Shown: positions 6,892 to 12,706 of the stretch, one piece after another
Numbering within the stretch: position 1 is the first letter of the stretch
How the letters are laid out: each line of letters begins with the position of its first letter
NCBI GenBank assembly: GCA_012270695.1
Contig: JAAXHV010000399.1
Location: 1 to 12,706, forward strand
DNA: 12,706 nucleotides
Direction of reading: 5' to 3'
Origin: Gammaproteobacteria bacterium
Lineage (GTDB): Bacteria > Pseudomonadota > Gammaproteobacteria > Eutrophobiales > Eutrophobiaceae
The notes under the pieces: model-generated
Told to the model about the DNA's origin: nothing
Database searches by the model: none
What the model saw: only the letters and a program-made list of their open reading frames with translations
Translations under genes and position numbers: made by a program

Positions 6892-7808
6892 TATCCTTGT
6901 CCCTCCAGCAACCTGCTGATGATCTTGAAAATACCTGTCCATTGACTGCTGCCTACCGTGACAGGCGCCCGGCGCCCCAATGCCCGGGCCCATATCGCTT
7001 TGCGGCCGGTACTTTCTGCATAATCCAGATCAACGCCTCCCGGTGGCGCTGATAAATCCATGACCAGGGCAGTCGCAGGTAATTCATCGATGATTTGTCT
7101 TGTCACGACGGGTGCGGGAACGGTTGACATAATGATGTCAAAAGCGGATGCAGCTTCGGCCAATCGGTCTAACGGTAATCCTTCAGCGCCAAGCGTATAG
7201 GCTGCAGCGCGTTGTACCGGGTTGCGCGCCGCAACCGTCACATGCGCACCCAGGGCGACCAGAGATCGCGTCAATACTGATCCGATATTACCCTGGCCCA
7301 CCACGCAGATATTTGAATTGTGAATGGTGATGGCTGTATTTTCGATAATGATCCTGATTGCTGCTTCGACGATAGCAGGGGCGCGTAACAGCATGAGTTC
7401 CTGATCCTGTTCGTATTCATGAATATCTATGCCAAGCCTGTGTGCCGCGTTCTTTAGTCCTTCGTCCGCCTTGCCCAGAATAATGTGTGCGCCGTCCGCC
7501 ATGACTGAGAGCATGTCTTCCCTGGGAATTATTTTTTCATCGGCAAAAATACTTCCGTCCACAGCGATGCCCGGTATGGGCATGAGACAAAAATCAGCAT
7601 CCCGCAAACAATCTTTTGCAGTCGTTGTTAATGTCGCCCCCACTACCCCGGAATCGGGCCAGGGAAAACCATAAACCGCCACGGTTGCACCGGTTGTAGC
7701 TGCCAGACGTGCGATTTCCTGTTCACGAGCATCACCGCCGAGTATGGCTATTTTCAGCGATTTCCATTTTCCGGAAATATCGTGCTTATCGGACATCGTA
7801 TCTTTCAT
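6891..7808 (-). CDS. Dipicolinate synthase subunit A (DpaA/SpoVFA)-like NAD(P)-dependent protein
   Basis: This 305-residue protein follows the two-domain plan of DpaA. The N-terminal part starts with IAILGGDAREQEIARL (20-35) and has LMPIPGI (75-81). The C-terminal dehydrogenase domain has ITIHNSNICVVGQGNIG (160-176, GxGxxG), LGAHVTVAAR (186-195), INTIPA-like MSTVPAPVVT (227-236), MDLSAPPGGVDLDYAE (250-265) and a final ALGRRAPVTVG (276-286). In spore-forming Firmicutes DpaA pairs with the flavoprotein DpaB to oxidise a cyclised dihydrodipicolinate-pathway intermediate to dipicolinate. No DpaB is present and nothing else points to sporulation, so the protein is probably an oxidoreductase acting on another cyclic imine or amino acid. 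Starts at 7808 and 7796 (residue 5) are both possible; neither has a strong ribosome binding site. It lies 24 bases after the opine dehydrogenase gene. Confidence 0.82.
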   Translation of the reverse strand: MKDTMSDKHDISGKWKSLKIAILGGDAREQEIARLAATTGATVAVYGFPWPDSGVVGATLTTTAKDCLRDADFCLMPIPGIAVDGSIFADEKIIPREDMLSVMADGAHIILGKADEGLKNAAHRLGIDIHEYEQDQELMLLRAPAIVEAAIRIIIENTAITIHNSNICVVGQGNIGSVLTRSLVALGAHVTVAARNPVQRAAAYTLGAEGLPLDRLAEAASAFDIIMSTVPAPVVTRQIIDELPATALVMDLSAPPGGVDLDYAESTGRKAIWARALGRRAPVTVGSSQWTGIFKIISRLLEGQG

Positions 7809-7832
7809 GACGTATTAACCGGATAAGTGGCG

Positions 7833-8918
7833 TCAGTCGTGTGCTACCAGACTGAGCAATTCATCTTTATTCAATCCATCAATACCCATAACTGAGGCAG
7901 AGCGACCCTCGGTTGTTTTAGTGCCACCCACCAGCAGTTCCGCCAGTTTCATCAATGAACCGGCGACCGGAGTATCCACCCCTGCAATTCCGGCAAAAGC
8001 GAGAAAAGGTTTTATCCCATACCAGAAGTCTTCACGGTAGTATCGATGCGCCAGGGAATCCGGCGCCTTGATTTTACTGTTGGCTTCACCGCCACGGATC
8101 GCAAATGCCAGTCCGGCAGAGCTGTCCGCATCGCTTTCAATGGTGCCAATGGACTGCATTTCAGTAAACAGGTCAGGCAATTTGTGTCCATAAGCCTTGG
8201 CAACGGCAAGGCGCTCACTGTCCAGCGCCGCCATTATGCGCCCCACGCCATCCGGCAGTCCTTGCACATAAAACGTGAAATCACCTTTGCGTGTTTCCAC
8301 CCAGGCCGCAGCCAGTATGGCTCCGGGCGGATGCAGGACCATGTTGACGTTTGCCAGACCGGTAGCGATCACATTATCGGCTGTTTCCGCTACCGGATAG
8401 AGGTCTTTTGCCCTTGTCACTGCAACATCACCACCGGGCATTGCTGCCACCCAGACATGTTTTGCCGCAGCCGTGATCCATACCGTATCAGGCTGCGGTT
8501 TTCTGGCGACATACGTCAGCGTGGAAAACTCGGCTGTGGGAGGTGGTGAAATGTTATGGCGATTAAATGCCGCAACAAATTCCAGGGCTCCACCGGTATG
8601 TCCCGGGTTCAAAACCACAGGTACCGTGTTAGCGCCGAGTTCGGCCAATGCATCGGCAATGCGGGTGTGTGCCAAAGTAGGCAGGCAGATGAGAATAATA
8701 TCCACACCCTCAATGGCTTCGGCTAAATTTGATGTAACCAGGTCCGGCGTAGCTATGCTCTCGCCAAAGACGCCGGTGTATTTGATACCTCCTGCCCGCT
8801 GAAAAGGCAGCAGCGTTTCAGCGGAACGGTTCCACAACCGTGTCTTAAAACCCCGCTGACCGAGTTCCACTGCAGCAGAAGCACCACCATTGCCGGCCCC
8901 CAGTATGGCAACGATCAT
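7833..8918 (-). CDS. NAD(P)-dependent octopine/opine dehydrogenase family protein
   Basis: This 361-residue protein has the two-domain layout of the octopine/nopaline dehydrogenase family. The N-terminal Rossmann fold shows IVAILGAGNGGASAA (2-16) with the family's GxGNGG loop, LWNRS at the end of the second strand (28-32) and ILICLPTLAH (75-84). The C-terminal domain has LANVNMVLHPPGAIL (188-202) with His196, and HRYYREDFWYG (291-301) with Asp297; a His-Asp pair in these motifs is the catalytic dyad of the family. Members reductively condense an amino acid with a 2-keto acid, or oxidise the resulting secondary amine; some act on other substrates. Here it may form or cleave an N-substituted amino acid produced by the neighbouring hydrolases, which is an inference. 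Its ATG overlaps the stop of the enolase-superfamily gene (ATGA), so coupling is likely. Confidence 0.87.
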   Translation of the reverse strand: MIVAILGAGNGGASAAVELGQRGFKTRLWNRSAETLLPFQRAGGIKYTGVFGESIATPDLVTSNLAEAIEGVDIILICLPTLAHTRIADALAELGANTVPVVLNPGHTGGALEFVAAFNRHNISPPPTAEFSTLTYVARKPQPDTVWITAAAKHVWVAAMPGGDVAVTRAKDLYPVAETADNVIATGLANVNMVLHPPGAILAAAWVETRKGDFTFYVQGLPDGVGRIMAALDSERLAVAKAYGHKLPDLFTEMQSIGTIESDADSSAGLAFAIRGGEANSKIKAPDSLAHRYYREDFWYGIKPFLAFAGIAGVDTPVAGSLMKLAELLVGGTKTTEGRSASVMGIDGLNKDELLSLVAHD

Positions 8919-10072
8919 GGCGCAGCGTATCTTTTTATTTTGTCCGTATCCACTTCAATACCAAGGCCGGGACCTTCCGGCACCAGCACGCAACCGTCTT
9001 CAAATTTAAACGGTTCGGTAATGAGATCATCCAGGTAATAAATACCGGCCACTGACGGCCCCGGGGCGCCTTCGGGCTTGGATACGGGGGATACGCTGGG
9101 CAACATGGCGATCTTTGATGCGGCGCCCAGATGCAGGTTAGCCGCATTACCGATACCGGACTCTATAGAGCCTCCTATATCGCTGTACATCCCCAAAGCG
9201 CAGGCAATATCCGCCTGTTGCTTAGCCCGGTACAAGCCTCCCGGTTTAGTCACGTAACAGGAAAAACAGGAAGCGGCCTTGAGTTCATGAAGTTCCAGAA
9301 TATCGTGGACAGTCCAGGCGGATTCATCCGCCATCACCGGACAGTCAATGCGTTCTGCTACATAGGCCAGTTGTTTGTTATCCATCAATGGCTGTTCACA
9401 GAGCAGGATATTGTATTCTTCCTGCCGCCGGGTCACATTAATTGCCTCCCAGACGTTGTTATAGCCTTCATTACCGTCGACCCTGATCTTGACGTCATCT
9501 CCCAATCGGTCACGCAATCTCCTGACCACATCGACATCACGGTCCTGATCAAGACCGGTCTTGCATTTCAGCGTTCTTGCACCCTCTTCGACTGCAACAA
9601 CTGCTTCATCGACACATTTTTCCACCGGCATGATACCAAGTGAGTGTGCCACTTCGATCCGGTCGCGGAATTGTCCCCCCAGCAGCCGGTAAACCGGGAC
9701 ATTCGCCGCTTTACCGGCTATGTCATAACATGCCATGTCCAGGGCTGCCTTGGCGTAAGGATTACCCTTTACAACCTTATCCATAGTGTCGTGAATTACT
9801 GCAATGTCCCGCGGGTCCAGGCCCTTGATGGCCTGAATCAGGTGAACGTCAATAACATGCTGGACAGTCTTTGGAGATTCACCGTAATAGCGCATGTGCG
9901 GACCACCCCAGGAAATGCCGGCCGGCGCTTCACCCCAGCCGTTGATCCCCTCATCAGTATCCACTCGCACCACGGCGTGATAGCCGATAGGTGCCGTCAT
10001 CTTACTGGCCCAGGTGTGGTGCCGCCTGTTGGGCAGTGCCACTAAAAATATTTCACAACCGGTAATCTTCAT
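8915..10072 (-). CDS. Enolase-superfamily enzyme, muconate-lactonizing/racemase subgroup
   Basis: This 385-residue protein has the standard capping domain (about 1-125) followed by the barrel. The catalytic set of the MLE subgroup is complete: Lys169-x-Lys171 (TLKCKTG), metal ligands Asp199 (RVDGNEG), Glu226 (LLCEQPL) and Asp249 (MADES), and the opposite Lys276 (YVTKPGG). Abstraction of an alpha proton next to a carboxylate by a Lys pair is used in cycloisomerases, amino-acid and dipeptide epimerases, N-acylamino-acid racemases, hydroxyproline-betaine epimerase and some dehydratases. A racemase or epimerase acting on an amino-acid-derived intermediate fits the neighbours, but is inferred. Start 10072 has GGAGG about 5 bases upstream, far better than an in-frame ATG at 10090, which would put that Shine-Dalgarno sequence inside the gene. 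It is the first gene of unit 2, behind an operator and a leader hairpin. Confidence 0.9.
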   Translation of the reverse strand: MKITGCEIFLVALPNRRHHTWASKMTAPIGYHAVVRVDTDEGINGWGEAPAGISWGGPHMRYYGESPKTVQHVIDVHLIQAIKGLDPRDIAVIHDTMDKVVKGNPYAKAALDMACYDIAGKAANVPVYRLLGGQFRDRIEVAHSLGIMPVEKCVDEAVVAVEEGARTLKCKTGLDQDRDVDVVRRLRDRLGDDVKIRVDGNEGYNNVWEAINVTRRQEEYNILLCEQPLMDNKQLAYVAERIDCPVMADESAWTVHDILELHELKAASCFSCYVTKPGGLYRAKQQADIACALGMYSDIGGSIESGIGNAANLHLGAASKIAMLPSVSPVSKPEGAPGPSVAGIYYLDDLITEPFKFEDGCVLVPEGPGLGIEVDTDKIKRYAAP

Positions 10073-10085
10073 GGTTCCTCCTGTT

Positions 10086-10103
10086 ATCAACCTTATGGTT
10101 GAT
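10086..10103 (-). promoter_or_regulatory. Leader hairpin just upstream of the unit 2 ribosome binding site
   Basis: ATCAACC (10086-10092) and GGTTGAT (10097-10103) are exact reverse complements around a 4-base loop. In the minus-strand RNA this 7-bp stem ends a few bases before the GGAGG of the enolase-superfamily gene. It might stabilise the 5' end or affect ribosome entry. The repeat is visible; its role is speculative. Confidence 0.45.
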
Positions 10104-10109
10104 GCCGGA

Positions 10110-10138
10110 ATTGTGACATATCGGTATTTTGATCACAA
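10110..10138 (-). promoter_or_regulatory. Possible promoter of unit 2 overlapping the operator
   Basis: On the minus strand TTGTGA (10138-10133, 4 of 6 to TTGACA) is followed after 17 bases by CACAAT (10115-10110, 4 of 6 to TATAAT). The -35 element lies inside the palindrome, as in the unit 3 promoter. Matches are moderate, so this is tentative. Confidence 0.35.
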
Positions 10139-10150
10139 TGTGTGATCAAA
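10128..10150. promoter_or_regulatory. Palindromic operator, TTTGATCACA-N3-TGTGATCAAA
   Basis: The 10-bp arms at 10128-10137 and 10141-10150 are perfect reverse complements separated by ATG. If one unpaired T is allowed the symmetry extends to a GTATT/AATAC flank. A further TTGTGA half-site lies at 10111-10116. The TGTGATCA word is shared with the palindrome at 4283-4304, so one regulator probably controls units 2 and 3. The halves are spaced differently from site one (3 bases apart instead of merged), which suggests either two binding registers or adjacent sites. Confidence 0.65.
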
Positions 10151-10192
10151 TACTATGAGTCCTGTTCTCGTTTTCGAATTTATGAGCGGCTA

Positions 10193-10981
10193 TTAAATGC
10201 CGCTGAATGTTGCGCCGCCATTAACCAGGATTGTCTGTCCTGACACCATTCCGGCCTCACGGCTGCACAGGAAGGCGACTGCTCCGGCTATGTCCCGGGG
10301 GTCCAGCGGTTGCTGAATAGCTTGGCTCTGCACAGCATTTTCCAGCATCTCCTGACCGACGGCTTGCATAGCAGAATCGGTGGGAACCAACCCCGGCGCC
10401 ACCACATTTACGCTGATACCGTAGGAACCCAGTTCCCTGGCCATGCTGCGTGTCATGCCCGCAACCGCAGACTTGGCAGCCACGTAGTGCATCAGGTTGG
10501 GCATGCCGAAGGTAATCACGCTGGACGAAATATTAATGATTCGGCCCCATTCCTGGTCCCGCATCGGTTTAGAGACGGCACGGCTGCACAGAAATACCGA
10601 CCGTACATTGACCATCATCACCTTTTCCCATTCACCCGAATCTATCTCCCAGAATGGTCTGCGTTCAACTGAATAGAAACCCGCGTTATTCACGAGGATG
10701 TCTATCCCTTTGTATTGCCTGATAATTTCGTCGAAGACATCGTTGACCTGTTGTTCGTCAGTCAAATCGGCTATATATGATGACGCTCTGCCGCCCGAAG
10801 CCTTTATCACGGCAACCGTTTCATTCGATGCATCAAGATCGATTGAAACCAAATCAGCACCAAGTGCGGCTATTGTCTCTGCGATCACCCGTCCCAGTCC
10901 ACGCGCCCCTCCTGTGACGACCGCTATTTTTCCCTCCAGTTTTCCTTCTCTATTAGTGATAGGCATCTTGAAATAATCCAT
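10193..10981 (-). CDS. Short-chain dehydrogenase/reductase (classical SDR)
   Basis: This 262-residue classical SDR carries the cofactor loop TGGARGLG (23-30), NNAG (98-101), Asn125 and the catalytic Ser153, Tyr166 and Lys170 (ISSS...YVAAK). Asp48 at the end of the second strand (VSIDLD) favours NAD(H) over NADP(H). The reaction is oxidation of a secondary alcohol or reduction of a ketone; the substrate is unknown. Pairing with the P450 immediately upstream suggests that it oxidises a hydroxyl group the P450 installs, which is an inference. I chose ATG 10981 because it leaves an 11-base gap after the P450 stop with AAAGG upstream. ATG 11005 (8 residues longer, overlapping the P450 by 13 bases) and ATG 10966 are alternatives. 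Confidence 0.88.
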   Translation of the reverse strand: MDYFKMPITNREGKLEGKIAVVTGGARGLGRVIAETIAALGADLVSIDLDASNETVAVIKASGGRASSYIADLTDEQQVNDVFDEIIRQYKGIDILVNNAGFYSVERRPFWEIDSGEWEKVMMVNVRSVFLCSRAVSKPMRDQEWGRIINISSSVITFGMPNLMHYVAAKSAVAGMTRSMARELGSYGISVNVVAPGLVPTDSAMQAVGQEMLENAVQSQAIQQPLDPRDIAGAVAFLCSREAGMVSGQTILVNGGATFSGI

Positions 10982-10992
10982 AACGGGCGCCT

Positions 10993-12249
10993 TTATATTG
11001 ACCATTCGACGTGTACTTCGCGCGGGCCGTGGAAGCAGATGTTGGGCAGATAATCAAAACGTTGGTCAGCAGTAAGTTTCATCCCAGGCAATCGCTGACT
11101 CAGTATCTCAAGTGTGAGTCTGGCCTCCATCTGTGCCAGTGCCGCACCCAGGCAGCGATGGATACCACTGCCGAAGGACAGGTGTTGGCTGGCATTGTTC
11201 CTTTCTATGTCCAGTTGTTCTGAATTCTCAAACGCTTCATCATCGTGGTTGGCAGAACCCAGCAACAATAATATCTGGGCGCCTTCAGGAACTCTCACAC
11301 CGGCAATTTCCATCTCCTGCTTGGCCTTCCTGCGCCAGCTGATTACCGAAGAGTCATAACGCAGGATTTCCTCGACAGCATCAGGTATCAAGGCCGGCTC
11401 AGCTACGATCCTGTCCCATGCTTCTCTATGCCTGAGAAGCTGCAACATACTGTTACCCAGCAGGCTGGATGTCGTTTCGTGGCCGGCGGTAAAGAAGGCA
11501 AACAATATACTTGCGATTACATCAAGGCTGAGAATTTCGTCCTTACCAGCCCGCACCCGCAACAACTCACTGGTCAGGTCATCACTGGGACGTACAAGAC
11601 GATTATCCACCAATTGACGGCACAGCCTGAAGAAACCCGCAAGTCCACCCGCGAGCCTGGTCTGTTCCTCAGCAGTTGGACGGCCCCAGACAAACAGGAT
11701 ACGGTTTTTCGCTCCTTCTTTAATCGCCGGCACCTGTTCATCCGGAAAACCCAGCAGCTTTAATATGATCAGGGCCGGCAAATTAAAAAACAGTTCGGCC
11801 ATGAGATCAGCTTTACCCTTTAGCTGAAATCCATCGACGGCGCTATTTACCACTTCGCTTACATAAGGTTCCAGATCGGCTATACGTCGCGGTGTAAATG
11901 CCTTGACCACATTCATGCGGGTCTTGGTATGTTCCGGACGGTCCGCATTACCAAGCGCCGGTACAATATTCCACCCTCCGTCTTTTAACACCTGCCGGGT
12001 AGCTTCACACAGAGGATGAATCGGTATAATGGTATTATGGGCAGAATAATTCTCGTAATCCCTGAGTACCTGTTTTACATCCTCATAACGGCTTACAACC
12101 CAGTGGTCGATATCTTCTGCGTAAAATACTGGTGTATGCTGCCTGAGCAGCTTGAAAAAAGGATAGGGATTGGATAATTGCGGCTCATGGAACAAGTCAA
12201 ACCGGCTGCTGACTGTCCCGGTTTGTAGGGTATTTCTGTTAGTCGCCAT
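10993..12249 (-). CDS. Cytochrome P450 (soluble bacterial type)
   Basis: This 418-residue protein has the length of soluble bacterial P450s and no membrane anchor. Motifs in order are PEHTKTR (105-111, C-helix), the oxygen-activating I-helix TAGHETT (254-260), ExxR as Glu294/Arg297 in EEILRY, and the heme loop FGSGIHRCLG (359-368) with thiolate Cys366. It would hydroxylate or otherwise oxidise a substrate with electrons from a ferredoxin or flavodoxin; no redox partner gene is present in the window. ATG 12249 is preferred because homology-like sequence begins there and an upstream extension to 12345 is only the antisense of the CobW P-loop region. There is no Shine-Dalgarno sequence before 12249; a TATAAT on the minus strand ends 8 bases upstream, so the message may be nearly leaderless. 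It is the first gene of unit 1, followed by the SDR. Confidence 0.92.
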   Translation of the reverse strand: MATNRNTLQTGTVSSRFDLFHEPQLSNPYPFFKLLRQHTPVFYAEDIDHWVVSRYEDVKQVLRDYENYSAHNTIIPIHPLCEATRQVLKDGGWNIVPALGNADRPEHTKTRMNVVKAFTPRRIADLEPYVSEVVNSAVDGFQLKGKADLMAELFFNLPALIILKLLGFPDEQVPAIKEGAKNRILFVWGRPTAEEQTRLAGGLAGFFRLCRQLVDNRLVRPSDDLTSELLRVRAGKDEILSLDVIASILFAFFTAGHETTSSLLGNSMLQLLRHREAWDRIVAEPALIPDAVEEILRYDSSVISWRRKAKQEMEIAGVRVPEGAQILLLLGSANHDDEAFENSEQLDIERNNASQHLSFGSGIHRCLGAALAQMEARLTLEILSQRLPGMKLTADQRFDYLPNICFHGPREVHVEWSI

Positions 12250-12251
12250 TA

Positions 12252-12263
12252 ATATAATTATAT
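12252..12263. promoter_or_regulatory. Symmetric AT-rich element, possible shared -10 of divergent P450 and CobW genes
   Basis: ATATAATTATAT is a perfect 12-bp palindrome in the 26-base gap between the two divergent starts. It contains TATAAT on the plus strand (12253-12258) and on the minus strand (12262-12257). Either could serve as a -10 element, giving starts just before each gene. No good -35 was found for either direction, so this is a suggestion. Confidence 0.4.
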
Positions 12264-12275
12264 AAAACAATTTAA

Positions 12276-12706
12276 GTGATTGATAGTGAAAAACAAATAC
12301 CGATAGGCATAGTAACCGGCTTCCTCGGAAGCGGAAAGACGACACTGCTGAATCAATTACTTTCCTCGCCCGAATTGGCAGACACAGCCGTACTGATCAA
12401 TGAGTTCGGTGAGATCGGGCTTGACCATCTGCTGGTGAGTTCCGTTGACGAAGATATTTTCCTGCTGGAGTCAGGTTGTGTCTGCTGCAGTGTGCGTGAT
12501 GACTTCAGCTCTTCCCTGCTCATGCTCCATGACAAACGCGCAGAAAGGGTTATACCTCCATTTCAACGGGTTATACTTGAAACCACAGGTATCGCCGACC
12601 CCATAGCCATACACGAGTTAATACTGGCGGACAAGGAAATCATCCAACGTTACATTTGCAAGGAAATCCTTACCGTTGTAGATGCGATCTATGGCCAGAC
12701 AAACCT
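12276..12706 (+). CDS. CobW/COG0523-family metal-handling GTPase (partial, N-terminal 143 residues)
   Basis: The gene runs off the right edge. Visible motifs are the Walker A loop GFLGSGKTTLL (15-25), INEFGEIGLDH (41-51), the family's CxCC metal site ESGCVCC (65-71) and ETTGIADP (102-109). The CxCC motif marks G3E GTPases that bind Zn, Co or similar ions and deliver them to client enzymes (CobW, YeiR, ZNG1, nitrile hydratase activators). GTG at 12276 is taken as start because TAA stands directly before it in frame at 12273 and no ATG lies between it and the P-loop. It is transcribed away from the P450 with only 26 bases between starts. Next to several metal-dependent hydrolases it may load their metal, but a general zinc-homeostasis role is equally possible without the rest of the gene. 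Confidence 0.9.
   Translation, partial: MIDSEKQIPIGIVTGFLGSGKTTLLNQLLSSPELADTAVLINEFGEIGLDHLLVSSVDEDIFLLESGCVCCSVRDDFSSSLLMLHDKRAERVIPPFQRVILETTGIADPIAIHELILADKEIIQRYICKEILTVVDAIYGQTN

Noticed and set aside
6892..6993. Longer start for the hydantoinase
   Set aside because: It would overlap the DpaA-like gene by 103 bases and adds residues without family resemblance; ATG 6891 has a good ribosome binding site.
8046..8549. Long plus-strand open frames such as this one
   Set aside because: They lie opposite strongly supported minus-strand genes, show no recognisable motifs and have no consistent ribosome binding sites.
10073..10090. Longer start (10090) for the enolase-superfamily gene
   Set aside because: The GGAGG that serves the start at 10072 would lie inside the coding region, and nothing comparable precedes 10090.
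10185..10204. Inverted repeat AGCGGC/GCCGCT as terminator of unit 1
   Set aside because: The 6-bp stem spans the SDR stop codon and is not followed by a T-run on the minus strand.
12250..12345. N-terminal extension of the P450 with a hydrophobic stretch that looks like a membrane anchor
   Set aside because: It is the antisense of the CobW start and P-loop; P450-like sequence begins at ATG 12249, and soluble bacterial P450s have no anchor.

Overview
The window reads as an accessory metabolic locus of a Gram-negative bacterium, probably a proteobacterium. This placement is an inference from protein family flavour, short overlapping genes and mid-range GC, and is not proven. Almost all of the sequence is coding. 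Thirteen genes are visible: twelve on the minus strand and one, cut by the right edge, on the plus strand. No tRNA, rRNA, CRISPR array, insertion sequence or phage gene was seen.

Reading in the direction of minus-strand transcription, from right to left, there are three units. Unit 1 (12249 to 10193) holds a soluble cytochrome P450 and a short-chain dehydrogenase. Its promoter region is a 26-bp gap shared with a divergent COG0523/CobW GTPase (12276 onward). Unit 2 (10072 to 4346) holds five tightly packed genes: a muconate-lactonizing-type enolase superfamily enzyme, an opine-dehydrogenase-family protein, a homologue of dipicolinate synthase subunit A, a hydantoinase/dihydropyrimidinase and a cytosine-deaminase-type amidohydrolase. 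Unit 3 (4210 to the left edge) holds an M24 'pita-bread' protein whose metal site is degenerate, an AtzA/TrzA-type amidohydrolase, a 4-oxalocrotonate-tautomerase-like protein, an isochorismatase-VOC fusion and the start of a FAD oxidoreductase of the kind found fused to SelD. Several junctions overlap by 1 to 7 bases (ATGA or TAATG), which suggests translational coupling.

Units 2 and 3 are each preceded by a palindrome built from the same word, TTGTGATCACAA or TTTGATCACA-N3-TGTGATCAAA. These are probably binding sites for one shared dimeric regulator that is not encoded in the window. Each unit also has a small hairpin in its predicted leader.

By family, the gene set resembles a pathway that opens a nitrogen heterocycle: ring deamination (CodA type), hydrolytic ring opening (hydantoinase), carbamoyl or amide cleavage (cysteine hydrolase), with a creatinase-fold protein, a tautomerase, a racemase/cycloisomerase and two unusual NAD(P) dehydrogenases. 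This looks like the logic of creatinine/hydantoin breakdown, but the enzymes are not orthologues that I can name with certainty. The combination with a P450, an opine-type dehydrogenase and a DpaA-like protein matches no pathway I recognise. The substrate is unknown. The CobW GTPase may supply metal to the three metal-dependent amidohydrolases.
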